From JAAYXU01 sp050942555 (GTDB lineage Bacteria > Bacillota > Clostridia > Christensenellales > UMGS416): DNA of 21,263 nucleotides. The notes below the pieces were generated by a model, which had not been told where the DNA came from, ran no database searches, and worked only from the letters and a program-made list of their open reading frames with translations. Of this stretch, positions 8,323 through 16,084 are shown one piece after another. A program made the position numbers and the translations under genes. The DNA lies in contig JBMNNN010000021.1 of the NCBI GenBank assembly GCA_050942555.1, positions 1-21,263 of the forward strand, written 5' to 3'. Every line of letters starts with the position of its first letter. Within the stretch, counting starts at the first letter, position 1.

Positions 8323-8415
8323 GCGCTGCACTCCTTTCGATAATGAGTCGAAAGAGAACCTTTGTTTCATTTAATAAGTTGTAGACGAGTTATTGTTTCG
8401 TCGTTTGGCGATTTC

Positions 8416-8444
8416 AATATAATATGTGTGCCGCATTTGTTCAA
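8416..8444 (-). promoter_or_regulatory. Sigma-A-like promoter for the transporter/hydrolase operon
   Basis: On the minus strand TTGAAC (8439-8444) and TATATT (8416-8421) are separated by exactly 17 bases, close to the vegetative consensus. Transcription would start near 8409, giving a leader of about 87 bases before the TTG start of the permease gene. The leader contains a weak five-base inverted repeat (GACGA/TCGTC, 8384-8388 with 8398-8402). Confidence 0.65.
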
Positions 8445-8483
8445 GTATCTATTTTTACACGAGCTATCAAATTCTGCACAATA

Positions 8484-8512
8484 TGCATACGAACCGGTAT
8501 GCGCCGGTATGC
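8484..8512 (-). repeat. Tandem 10-bp repeats plus inverted copy, candidate operator
   Basis: Read on the minus strand, GCATACCGGC (8503-8512) is followed at once by GCATACCGGT (8493-8502), a 9-of-10 direct repeat spaced by one helical turn. An inverted GTATGC half follows at 8484-8489. The set lies about 40-70 bases upstream of the -35 element of the transporter promoter and just after the regulator stop codon. AraC-family activators commonly bind direct repeats in this position, so an operator is the likeliest reading. A weak hairpin at the end of the regulator gene is the alternative. Confidence 0.55.
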
Positions 8513-8519
8513 AAGACGC

Positions 8520-10811
8520 TCACCGGGAGCCGAGACTGCCACAGCGGGCTGCGTTGCGGTACTGGGATGGCGTACAGCCATGCATCCTCTTGAAATTCCG
8601 GTAGAAGCTCTGTTCGCTCTCGAATCCGCAGGCCGATGAAACATCCGCGACCGTCATGTCGCTTTCCCGGAGCAGCTGCGCGGCCCGCTCCGCCCGCAGC
8701 TGGGTCAGGTAATGGGCCGGCGATGTGTTTCCGATATTCTTCATCAGCCGGTACAGATAGGTGACGCTGATATAGAAATGAGAGGCTATTTCCTCGGGAG
8801 TCCTGATGTTTTCGAAATTCTGACGGATATAGTCGCGTATCTGTTCGTACAGCGTCTGCCTGCGCCCGCCGTAATACCGTATGTAGCACTCCTGGATATG
8901 CTCTGCCAGCGCTGCCAGCGCTGCCATATGGCTGTCTATATCCCGCGCCTTCATAAAATTATCCATATAGCAGTCCACCAGCTCGTCTTCGCTGTCTATA
9001 TCGATTTCCAGCAAAAGCTGGCGAAGCGTACCGCTCATATGTAGGAAAATCTGCCTTAGCGCGAATTCGCTGCGCGGCGGGTTATTCTTGAGAAACGCGC
9101 CGATTTCCGCGAGAATCGTGGCAGGCCGGTCGGTATCCGTCGTCCTGAGCACATTGAGCAGTTTCTGCAGCAGCTCGAAGGGATAGACGAGGCGCAGCTC
9201 ACCAAACCGGATTTGCTTTTCATATATTTCCACGAATCCCGGACCGACCACAAGCTGCCGCTCAAATGTGCGGAGCGCCTCCAGAAACGCGACGTTCAGC
9301 TCCGCAAGCGACGTCTTGACCAGGCTGATACCTCCGGTCATACCGCGCCCGAACGCATCGCAGAACGCCCTGACCCCTTCGTTGAACCAGTCGCGCCAGT
9401 AAACCCCGTCCTTCGCGGGCTCGGAGTAATTGATGATGATAAAAAAGCGCCGCGGCTCGATGAGTACCATCCGGCAGTCTCCCTGCCCGCTGAGCCGCTC
9501 CTGCCAGAACTCGTTGAAGCACTCGACGCGCAGCAGTTCTGCGGGACTCACGCCGGGATCGTCCTGATGGTAGCATACGACAGCTACCCTGAAATGAGGA
9601 TGCTTAAAGCGTATCTGCAGACTCTCTAGCGCGGCTTCGTTGCTTCCGTCGGCAGGAGGCTGCATGACCAGCTGCATGAGCGCCTTTTCCTGCAGCAGTG
9701 GCAGATTGCGGCTGACCATCGCGCGCAGGTCGTGGTTCTCGGCGAATACGCGGTCAAATACGCGGGACAGGTAGTCGCTCCTGTCCGCATGCTCTGTCCG
9801 GCTGAACCGCCCCGCAACCGAACGATACAGCCTCTCCAGCGGCCTGTAAGCATACTGGGTCCCCAGCGCCGCGAAAGCCAGCGCGATAACGATGAGCGCG
9901 CCCACCGTCAGCGTCATGCCCGTCTCAAAGCGCTGCCCGGCAATGAGGCTCAGCCGGGGTACCGCGATCCGGTACGTCCAGCCTGTAATCCCAATCCTCT
10001 GGCTGACGACGAAGTACGCTTCCCTGCCCAGACGAACCATGCCGCCGCTACCGGGACGGGCGCCTATGAGCTGCTCCCAGTCCCCGGCCGTCAGGTTTCC
10101 CCGCGTAAAAAGGACGCGCCCCGCCGCGTCCTCGACATGCACCGCTTCCCCATCCAGATCGCTGCCTGCGCCCAACAGATCGGTTACAACTTCGGGCTTC
10201 AGCTGCATGACGACGAAACCGGTTTCATTGACGTTGTACCCGACCTTGTGCGCGATGCGCACGCTGTTCAGCGCGACTCCTTCGGGCGTGTCGGCGCTCG
10301 TGCAAAAAATATTGAGCTCGTTGGTCTTAAGGCCCTGCCACTCGGGTTGCGCCAGCGTATCGTATTGGCTCATGCGGTGGATCCCGTCGGCCAGCACGAT
10401 ATTCTGCGAAGGAAAGCACGCGAACAAACCCAGTAAGTTGCCGTCGGGAACCTTGATGCTGCGAATGCGGGTGGATGCGCTGTAATAAAGATCCAGTCTA
10501 ACGGTATCCTCATACTGGTTCCAGTTTTTCAGCCAGAATATATCCTTATCGACGGCCAGTGAATACAGCGTCTGCTGGAAACTCTTAAGACTCCGATCCA
10601 GCAATACCGCGTTCTCGGCAGCGCGCCTGGCGACAAGATCCCGGCTCGTATCCTCCATCTGTCTGCGAGCCTGCAGGTAGGCCGACAGCAGCACCAGTCC
10701 GCTGACCAGCAGCATGCCCATCATCAGCACCAGAGAGGTCTTCACCTTCTGCGGATCCAGCAGCCTCAGTATGGCGCGCAGGCGTTTTTCCCGAATTGCC
10801 GTCGTCCGCAT
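8520..10811 (-). CDS. Membrane-anchored AraC-family transcriptional regulator with extracellular sensor domain
   Basis: This 763-residue protein probably senses an external sugar and activates the downstream transporter operon. Residues 24-46 form the first membrane helix. Residues 47 to about 295 form an extracytoplasmic sensor of the Cache-like type. The second helix is about 298-318. A cytoplasmic linker region follows, and the C-terminal 100 residues carry two helix-turn-helix motifs of the AraC/XylS type (TPEEIASHFYISVTYLYRLM and MTVADVSSACGFESEQSFYR). This matches the YesS-like one-component regulators of Bacilli and Clostridia. I choose ATG 10811, which follows GGGAGGG at 10816-10822. 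A GTG at 10850 opens the same frame but has no ribosome binding site and overlaps the promoter. No histidine kinase is nearby. Confidence 0.9.
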   Translation of the reverse strand: MRTTAIREKRLRAILRLLDPQKVKTSLVLMMGMLLVSGLVLLSAYLQARRQMEDTSRDLVARRAAENAVLLDRSLKSFQQTLYSLAVDKDIFWLKNWNQYEDTVRLDLYYSASTRIRSIKVPDGNLLGLFACFPSQNIVLADGIHRMSQYDTLAQPEWQGLKTNELNIFCTSADTPEGVALNSVRIAHKVGYNVNETGFVVMQLKPEVVTDLLGAGSDLDGEAVHVEDAAGRVLFTRGNLTAGDWEQLIGARPGSGGMVRLGREAYFVVSQRIGITGWTYRIAVPRLSLIAGQRFETGMTLTVGALIVIALAFAALGTQYAYRPLERLYRSVAGRFSRTEHADRSDYLSRVFDRVFAENHDLRAMVSRNLPLLQEKALMQLVMQPPADGSNEAALESLQIRFKHPHFRVAVVCYHQDDPGVSPAELLRVECFNEFWQERLSGQGDCRMVLIEPRRFFIIINYSEPAKDGVYWRDWFNEGVRAFCDAFGRGMTGGISLVKTSLAELNVAFLEALRTFERQLVVGPGFVEIYEKQIRFGELRLVYPFELLQKLLNVLRTTDTDRPATILAEIGAFLKNNPPRSEFALRQIFLHMSGTLRQLLLEIDIDSEDELVDCYMDNFMKARDIDSHMAALAALAEHIQECYIRYYGGRRQTLYEQIRDYIRQNFENIRTPEEIASHFYISVTYLYRLMKNIGNTSPAHYLTQLRAERAAQLLRESDMTVADVSSACGFESEQSFYRNFKRMHGCTPSQYRNAARCGSLGSR

Positions 10812-10840
10812 GTTTCCCTCCCGGAACGCATTATAGGTAT

Positions 10841-10869
10841 AGTATAACACACATATCCGCGCAATCCAA
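10841..10869 (-). promoter_or_regulatory. Promoter of the AraC-type regulator gene
   Basis: On the minus strand TTGGAT (10864-10869) and TATACT (10841-10846) are 17 bases apart, with a TGT extension directly before the -10. A second -10-like TATAAT lies at 10830-10835. Either would give a short leader before the ATG at 10811. The AT-rich stretch 10851-10955 upstream, after the pfkA terminator, shows no other gene. Confidence 0.55.
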
Positions 10870-10955
10870 TTATTATTTAACTAAAATCGGTAAGCTATTT
10901 TCATCATTTAGTAAACGTAATGAAATAATGTTTCGCTTGCGGCGTCTGTCTGCCC

Positions 10956-11013
10956 AAACGAAAACGCCCCTGCCCGTAACACAGACAGCGGTCTGTAAAA
11001 CGGTTGAGGGGCG
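10956..11013 (-). terminator. Rho-independent terminator after pfkA
   Basis: The outer arms CGCCCCT (11007-11013) and AGGGGCG (10965-10971) pair. Inside them a CCGT/ACGG pair and a terminal ACAGAC/GTCTGT stem form a long nested hairpin. It is followed on the minus strand by TTTTCGTTT (10956-10964). The structure begins 15 bases after the pfkA stop and separates the housekeeping block from the carbohydrate locus. Confidence 0.85.
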
Positions 11014-11028
11014 GTTACAAAGTGTCTC

Positions 11029-12018
11029 TCAGTTGATGGACAGCATACGGGCCACGCTGTACAGCTCTTCGTTGAAGCGCGGAGGCATGTCCAATGCCTG
11101 TTTGATATTCATGTCGATGATCCGGTTTTCGCTGATGCCCACCACACGGTTTCCCATGCCTTCCCTTAGCAGCTCAACAGCCCGCACGCCCATCAGGATC
11201 GCGATGCGGCTGTCGAACGCGCTGGGCGGGCCTCCCCGCTGCGTATGGCCCAGCACAGTGGCCCGGATGTCCAGACCGGTGCGCTCGGTTAAACGATTCA
11301 TCAGTATCTCGGCGCGGTTCTTTTCGTTCCAGTTGGCGCCTTCGGCCATGATGATGATGCTTGAATCCCGGCCCTTTTTCTTATTATTGAGCAGAAAATT
11401 GGATAGATTGTCGATATCGTACTCGGTCTCGTAGGATACCTCGGGCAGCAGTACATAGTCGGCGGCCATGGCCAGAGATACGGTCAGGGCGATGTCGCCG
11501 CAGTGCCTGCCCATGACCTCGATGACCGCGACTCGGTCGTGGGAGGTCATCGTGTCCCTGATTTTCATGACCTCGCCGATCGCGGTATTGCACGCTGTAT
11601 CAAACCCTATCGAGTAATCGGTATAGGCCAAATCGTTGTCGATCGTACCGGGAAGCCCTACGGTGGGTACGCCGCGCTCGCTGAGGATCTCGGCGCCCCG
11701 GAATGAGCCGTCCCCGCCGATCACGATGAGCCCCTCTATGCCGTAATTATGGATGTTGTGCACCGCACGGCTGCGGCCTTCCTCAGTGAGCATTTCCAGG
11801 CAGCGGGCGGTTCCCAGGAAAGTGCCCCCCCGATGCATGATATCGCTCAGGTCGCGGTTTGTCAGATCCTCCACACGCCGCTCTAGCAGTCCGCGATACC
11901 CGTCCTGTACGCCCAGTATCGTCATATCAAAGGAACGCGCCCGCTTCACAGCCGCCCATATGGCCGCATTCATACCAGGCGCATCTCCTCCGCTTGTCAG
12001 TATCCCAATCTTTTTCAT
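11029..12018 (-). CDS. pfkA: ATP-dependent 6-phosphofructokinase
   Basis: This 329-residue cytoplasmic enzyme phosphorylates fructose 6-phosphate to fructose 1,6-bisphosphate in glycolysis. The N-terminal MKKIGILTSGGDAPGMNAAI binds ATP. GGDGS (101-105) and PGTIDND (123-129) carry Gly104 and Gly124, which mark the ATP-dependent rather than pyrophosphate-dependent type, with catalytic Asp127. MGRHCGDIAL and GHTQRGGPPSAFD are further family signatures. Length fits the bacterial A-type enzyme of about 320. ATG 12018 is preceded by GGAGG (12026-12030) at 7-base spacing. A frame extending to 12195 overlaps mtrB and is not coding. It follows mtrB by 67 bases containing a long hairpin and ends the operon, with no pyruvate kinase gene after it. 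Confidence 0.98.
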   Translation of the reverse strand: MKKIGILTSGGDAPGMNAAIWAAVKRARSFDMTILGVQDGYRGLLERRVEDLTNRDLSDIMHRGGTFLGTARCLEMLTEEGRSRAVHNIHNYGIEGLIVIGGDGSFRGAEILSERGVPTVGLPGTIDNDLAYTDYSIGFDTACNTAIGEVMKIRDTMTSHDRVAVIEVMGRHCGDIALTVSLAMAADYVLLPEVSYETEYDIDNLSNFLLNNKKKGRDSSIIIMAEGANWNEKNRAEILMNRLTERTGLDIRATVLGHTQRGGPPSAFDSRIAILMGVRAVELLREGMGNRVVGISENRIIDMNIKQALDMPPRFNEELYSVARMLSIN

Positions 12019-12043
12019 GGTCGTTCCTCCCGAGGTGTTAGCG

Positions 12044-12084
12044 CTGGCTTCCTTTCTTATTTTATGTCCGGAAAGGAAGGCCAG
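12044..12084 (-). promoter_or_regulatory. Long hairpin between mtrB and pfkA
   Basis: Immediately after the mtrB stop, CTGGCCTTCCTTTC (12071-12084) can pair with GAAAGGAAGCCAG (12044-12056), 13 base pairs with one bulged C and a 14-base A/T-rich loop. No U-run follows, so it is not a classical terminator. It ends 13 bases before the pfkA ribosome binding site. It may adjust message stability or pfkA expression. No TRAP-type (G/U)AG repeat series is visible here. Confidence 0.6.
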
Positions 12085-12085
12085 T

Positions 12086-12313
12086 TCATTTCCCGGACTC
12101 GATCTGTCCGTGCCGGGTGATGATAAGCGCCCTTCCCCGTATCTTGATCGCCGAAGTATTCTGGGTAAACTGAGCGAGCAGAACCTCCCCGGCATCCATC
12201 TTCTCTGTGTGATGGAACCGCGTATCTCTTCCGCGGGTCATTCCGATGACCTGTACTCCATTCTCGAGGGCTTTCACGCAAATATACTCCCCCAAAACGT
12301 GATCTTCTTCCAC
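12086..12313 (-). CDS. mtrB: trp RNA-binding attenuation protein (TRAP)
   Basis: This 75-residue protein matches TRAP, which forms an 11-subunit ring, binds tryptophan between subunits, and then wraps RNA containing (G/U)AG repeats to shut down tryptophan genes. Nearly every TRAP hallmark is visible: NGVQVIGMTRGRDTRFHH, EKMDAGEV, and AQFTQNTSAIKIRGRALI. Lys38, Lys57 and Arg59 correspond to the RNA-binding Lys37, Lys56 and Arg58 of the Bacillus subtilis protein, and Thr26 and Thr31 to its tryptophan-site threonines. I choose the GTG at 12313 because AAGGGAGG (GGAGG at 12321-12325) lies 7 bases upstream and the resulting length equals the Bacillus protein. The ATG at 12346 directly abuts a -10 element. 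The setting between dnaE and pfkA is unlike mtrA-mtrB of Bacillus; no trp genes or anti-TRAP are in view. Confidence 0.95.
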   Translation of the reverse strand: MEEDHVLGEYICVKALENGVQVIGMTRGRDTRFHHTEKMDAGEVLLAQFTQNTSAIKIRGRALIITRHGQIESGK

Positions 12314-12346
12314 CGGAAAGCCTCCCTTCAACCCGAAATTTTTCAT

Positions 12347-12355
12347 ATTATAACA
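12347..12355 (-). promoter_or_regulatory. Extended -10 promoter of mtrB
   Basis: The minus strand reads TGTTATAAT, a perfect TATAAT (12347-12352) with a TGn extension. No good -35 is seen at the right distance, which extended -10 promoters tolerate. Transcription would start near 12340, leaving a leader of about 27 bases before the GTG start. No terminator is visible between the dnaE stop (12407) and this site, so read-through from dnaE is also possible. Confidence 0.65.
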
Positions 12356-12406
12356 CAGCGCAAGTTGATATTACTATAGGCATCTCTTATAAACTTAACA
12401 TTTTGC

Positions 12407-15400
12407 TCACTCATCCGTTACAATGCGGACTCCGTCGGCCCCCAGTATGTCGCGCAGGCACATGAGCGCGTCCCCGCTGGCCTCGATCCAGTGATCCTTG
12501 TCCAGCCGGTAACGCCGTCCCGTACGGCGATCGTCGATCCATACCGGGCACGCGCCCGGATACCGGGCGGCGGCCCCTATCGCCGCCTCGCATACGAATC
12601 CGTGCATATGCTCCGGAAAGGTCAGCAGCACCCGGGTACCGACCGACCGGGCCTCTCCGGGCACCGCGCCCGCGAGCGGCCGGAAGCTGTCGGCCACCAG
12701 CTTCGCGTCCTCTCCCTCCCGTATCGAAACCCTGCCTGCGACCACGACCACGCTGTCCGCCTGCAGGAGTTCCTCGCAGCGGCGCATGACCGTCGGAAAG
12801 ACGATGACCTCCACCGAGCCGTACAGATCTTCCAGCGTCACGAAAGCCATCATTTCATTGCTGCGGGTGGATTTGAGGCTCTTGTCGGTAATGATGCCCG
12901 CCATCTCCACCATCTGGCCGTCCTCGACCTCAGGCGTCCGGGCGTCCTGCCCTTCCTCTTCGTCCGCGCCGCCAAACATCAGCGAATTGATGGTGAAGCG
13001 CTGCAGCTCTTCCTTGTACTCTCCCAGCGGGTGGCCGCTGATATAGACGCCTGTCATCTCCTTCTCCATGGCCAGAAGCACGCGCGCGGGGTGCTCGGGA
13101 ATCTGGGGCAGCGGGGGCATGGCCATCAGTTCGCTCTCCTGGTCGCCCGCCAGGTCAAACAGCGAGATCTGTCCCCTGACATTGCGCTGCCGGTTCCTGT
13201 GCACGCTGTCCAAAACGCTTTCGAACACGCTCATGAGCTGGGAGCGCCGGGCGCCGGTGCTGTCGAAGGCTCCGGCTTTGATGAGCGACTCGAGCATGCG
13301 CTTGTTGAGCGCGTCTCCCTCTACCCGCTCGCAGAAATCTCCCAAATCGCGGTAGGGGCCGCCCCTTTCGCGCTCGGCGATCACGGCGCGCACCGCGTTC
13401 TGCCCGACGTTGCGTATGGCCGCCAGGCCGAACCGGATATTCCTCCCTTCCACGGTGAAGCGCACACCCGATTCGTTGACGTCGGGCGGCAGCACCTCGA
13501 TACCGCGACGGCGGCAGTACTGGATATAGGCCGCGATCTTGCCCGACTGGCCCATCACGCTGTTCATGAGCGCCGCCATGAACTCGACCGGATAATGGCA
13601 CTTGAGCCACGCCGTCCGGTAGGCTACGATCGCGTACGCCGTGGCGTGCCCCTTGGGAAAAGCGTAGCTGGCGAAGTCCATCATCTCGTCGAACACCTTG
13701 TGGGCCACGGCCTCGGGAACGCCGTTGCGTATCGCGCCGGGGACGACGATCTTTCCGTCCTGCTCGAGGCCGTATACGAAATTCCTGCGCTCCTCCTCCA
13801 TGACGCTGTGCTTCTTTTTTGCCATCGCCCGTCGGACCAGATCCGAGCGGCCCATCGAGTAACCGGCCATGTCGCGCACGATCTGCATGACCTGCTCCTG
13901 GTAGACCATGCACCCGTACGTTTCCGACAGCGCGTCAACCATCAGCGGGTGGTCGTAGTGTGTGGATTGCGGATTTCTTTTACCCTCCAGATACCGGGGA
14001 ATGAAATCCATGGGCCCCGGCCGGTACAGCGATATGCCCGCGATGATGTCCTCGAACCGGTCGGGCGCCAGCTCGCGCATGAATGCGCGCATGCCGGCGC
14101 TTTCGAGCTGGAATACGCCGTCGGTGTCGCCCTCGGATATGAGCCGGTAGACCGCAGGATCCCCGAGATCGAGGTTGCGTATATCGATCGAAACGCCCCT
14201 GCCCTCGCGCACCATGTCGACCGCATCGCGTATGACGGTGAGCGTACGCAGTCCCAGGAAATCCATCTTCAGAAGACCCAGCTCCTCGATCGTGGTCCAC
14301 GGGAACTGGGTGGTGATGATGTCGCCGTTGCGCTGCAGCGGCACATAGTCGGTAGCCGGTCCATTGAATATAACGATGCCCGCCGCGTGCGTGGAAGCGT
14401 GCCGGGGGAGCCCCTCCAGCCGGGTCGCCATATCCACCAACCTTCCGACCTGGGGATCCGCTTCCATCCGTTCCCGCAGCTGCGGATTGAGCTCCTGCGC
14501 CTTTTCAAGCGTGATGCCCAGCTGCATGGGCACCATCTTCGCGATCCGGTCCACGTCGCCGTAGCTCATATTGAGCGCGCGCCCCACGTCGCGAATCGCG
14601 GCCCGTGCGGCCATGGTGCCAAATGTGATGATCTGGACCACCCGGTCGTGTCCGTATTTCCCCACGACGTAGTCGATGACTTCCTGCCGCCGCTCGTAGC
14701 AGAAATCCACGTCGAAGTCGGGCATCGAGATGCGCTCCGGGTTCAGAAACCGCTCGAAGAGCAGTTTGAACCGAATCGGATCCACCTCGGTGATCTCCAG
14801 GCAGTATGCGGCCAGACTGCCCGAGCCGCTGCCGCGGCCCGGCCCTACCTCGATGCCCATCTCGCGCGCCTTGCGGATGAAGTCCCACACGATGAGGAAA
14901 TAATCCGTATAGCCCATCCCTATGATGGTGTCGAGCTCGTAGCGCAGACGCTCGTAGAGCTCCTGGGCGGGATTTTTGAAGCGGCGGCGCAGCCCCTCCT
15001 CGCACAGGTTCCTCAGGTACCCGGCGTGATCGACGCCTTCCTCCAGCGGGAAAGCGGGCAGGTGGGTCTTGCCAAAATCGAATTCCACCCGGCAGCGCTG
15101 CGCGACGCGGCAGGTGTTTTCCAGCGCCTCGGGGCACCAGGAGAACAGCGCCTCCATTTCCCCGGGGCTCTTGAGGTAAAACTCCCGCGTCTCGAAGCGA
15201 AGCCTGTCCGTGTCGTCCACGGTCTTTCCGGTCTGTATGCAAAGGAGCACGTCGTGCGCCTCGCTGTCGTCCCGTTCGACATAGTGCACATCGTTTGTCA
15301 CGATGAGCGGTATACCGGTTTCGTCGGAAAGACGCTTGAGCTCGGCGTTCATCTGCCGCTGCTCGGGAATGCCATGATCCTGCATCTCCAGATAGAAGTG

Positions 15401-15904
15401 CTCAGGCCCGAACATCGCCGACAGGCGCAGCGCCAGCTCGCGGGCCGAATCGTAGCGGCCCTCCGACAGCAGACGCGGTATGTCTCCCGCCAGACAGCCC
15501 GACAGGCAGATAAGTCCCTGGGCGTGCTGCGCAAGGGTTTCATAGTCGATGCGCGGCTTGTAGTAAAAGCCCTGCATAAAGCCCATCGATACGAGCTTGA
15601 CAAGATTCCGGTACCCGGTTTGATCCTCGGCCAGCAGCACGAGATGCGCCGACTCCCGGTCGGCGCTCTCCATATCGGTCATGCGGCGGGCGGCCATGTA
15701 CACCTCGCAGCCGATGATGGGGCGGATGCCCTCTGCCACGGCTGCCTTATAGAAATCCACCACCCCGTACATGACGCCGTGGTCGGTTATCGCCAGCGCG
15801 TCCATACCCGCCGCCTTGCACCGGGCTACGAGCGCCGGGATCCGGGCCAGGCCGTCCAGCAGGCTGTATTCGGTATGTACGTGCAGATGGGTAAACGGTG
15901 TCAT
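12407..15904 (-). CDS. dnaE: DNA polymerase III alpha subunit (DnaE type)
   Basis: This 1165-residue protein is a replicative DNA polymerase of the C family. The PHP domain is at about 5-290, starting HLHVHTEYSLLDG. It keeps a full-looking set of metal ligands: His8, His10, Asp41, His42, Glu67, His87, Cys137, Asp205 and His207. The polymerase core follows with GPGRGSGSGS (about 354-363) and MPDFDVDF, where Asp398 and Asp400 are catalytic, plus a third Asp in KMDFLGLRTLT. Helix-hairpin-helix and OB-fold regions follow (MAGIITDKSLKSTRSNEMMA). The ATG at 15904 is chosen because the PHP start aligns with relatives; GGAGG (15916-15920) is 11 bases upstream. The frame extends further to 16066 but that part runs through a terminator. 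It is preceded by the crh terminator and a dyad, with no clear promoter. Confidence 0.97.
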   Translation of the reverse strand: MTPFTHLHVHTEYSLLDGLARIPALVARCKAAGMDALAITDHGVMYGVVDFYKAAVAEGIRPIIGCEVYMAARRMTDMESADRESAHLVLLAEDQTGYRNLVKLVSMGFMQGFYYKPRIDYETLAQHAQGLICLSGCLAGDIPRLLSEGRYDSARELALRLSAMFGPEHFYLEMQDHGIPEQRQMNAELKRLSDETGIPLIVTNDVHYVERDDSEAHDVLLCIQTGKTVDDTDRLRFETREFYLKSPGEMEALFSWCPEALENTCRVAQRCRVEFDFGKTHLPAFPLEEGVDHAGYLRNLCEEGLRRRFKNPAQELYERLRYELDTIIGMGYTDYFLIVWDFIRKAREMGIEVGPGRGSGSGSLAAYCLEITEVDPIRFKLLFERFLNPERISMPDFDVDFCYERRQEVIDYVVGKYGHDRVVQIITFGTMAARAAIRDVGRALNMSYGDVDRIAKMVPMQLGITLEKAQELNPQLRERMEADPQVGRLVDMATRLEGLPRHASTHAAGIVIFNGPATDYVPLQRNGDIITTQFPWTTIEELGLLKMDFLGLRTLTVIRDAVDMVREGRGVSIDIRNLDLGDPAVYRLISEGDTDGVFQLESAGMRAFMRELAPDRFEDIIAGISLYRPGPMDFIPRYLEGKRNPQSTHYDHPLMVDALSETYGCMVYQEQVMQIVRDMAGYSMGRSDLVRRAMAKKKHSVMEEERRNFVYGLEQDGKIVVPGAIRNGVPEAVAHKVFDEMMDFASYAFPKGHATAYAIVAYRTAWLKCHYPVEFMAALMNSVMGQSGKIAAYIQYCRRRGIEVLPPDVNESGVRFTVEGRNIRFGLAAIRNVGQNAVRAVIAERERGGPYRDLGDFCERVEGDALNKRMLESLIKAGAFDSTGARRSQLMSVFESVLDSVHRNRQRNVRGQISLFDLAGDQESELMAMPPLPQIPEHPARVLLAMEKEMTGVYISGHPLGEYKEELQRFTINSLMFGGADEEEGQDARTPEVEDGQMVEMAGIITDKSLKSTRSNEMMAFVTLEDLYGSVEVIVFPTVMRRCEELLQADSVVVVAGRVSIREGEDAKLVADSFRPLAGAVPGEARSVGTRVLLTFPEHMHGFVCEAAIGAAARYPGACPVWIDDRRTGRRYRLDKDHWIEASGDALMCLRDILGADGVRIVTDE

Positions 15905-15960
15905 GGGCGCAAAATCCTCCTGCCTTCCGGTTTCTCTCAATGCGTGCTCATGCGGCAATC

Positions 15961-16003
15961 CGGTCACCGTATCTGGAACCGGTTCCCCGAAAACCTGTGA
16001 CCG
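15961..16003 (-). promoter_or_regulatory. Nested dyad upstream of dnaE
   Basis: CGGTCAC (15961-15967) and GTGACCG (15997-16003) are exact inverted repeats. Between them lies a perfect 12-base palindrome, GGAACCGGTTCC (15975-15986). The element lies between the crh terminator and the dnaE start, 56 bases upstream of the ATG. It could be a protein-binding site or an RNA leader fold. The spacing of the palindrome does not fit the LexA box. Confidence 0.5.
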
Positions 16004-16005
16004 CC

Positions 16006-16032
16006 AAAAAACCGCCGAATATCGGCGGTTTT
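16006..16032 (-). terminator. Rho-independent terminator after crh
   Basis: AAAACCGCCGA (16022-16032) and TCGGCGGTTTT (16008-16018) form a perfect 11-bp stem with a three-base loop, ending in a run of six T on the minus strand (16006-16011). It begins 52 bases after the crh stop, so whiA-crh transcription should end here and dnaE needs its own promoter or read-through. Confidence 0.9.
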
Positions 16033-16084
16033 GATACGCTGTCGTTCGCCGAACATATCCGGCCAAAGCGGAGGCAGTCCGCTC

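Noticed and set aside
8405..8420. Possible catabolite-responsive (cre) site near the transporter transcription start
   Set aside because: TGAAATCG matches the left half of the consensus, but the right half has three mismatches, so it is not supported.
12019..12195. Upstream extension of the pfkA frame
   Set aside because: It overlaps mtrB in another frame and runs through the hairpin; the ATG at 12018 has a good ribosome binding site and the family's normal N-terminus.
12314..12346. ATG at 12346 as the start of mtrB
   Set aside because: It directly abuts the TATAAT at 12347-12352 and has no ribosome binding site, while the GTG at 12313 has a strong one and gives the standard length.
15975..15986. 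LexA (SOS) box upstream of dnaE
   Set aside because: The GAAC and GTTC halves are only two bases apart; the Gram-positive box needs four.
12491..16000. A 1169-codon plus-strand open frame covering nearly all of dnaE
   Set aside because: It lies in exact codon register with dnaE, so it stays open simply because dnaE avoids TTA, CTA and TCA codons. Its translation shows no domain and it has no ribosome binding site.
15905..16066. 54-residue N-terminal extension of DnaE
   Set aside because: It reads through the crh terminator and dyad and lacks family similarity; the PHP domain starts right after ATG 15904.
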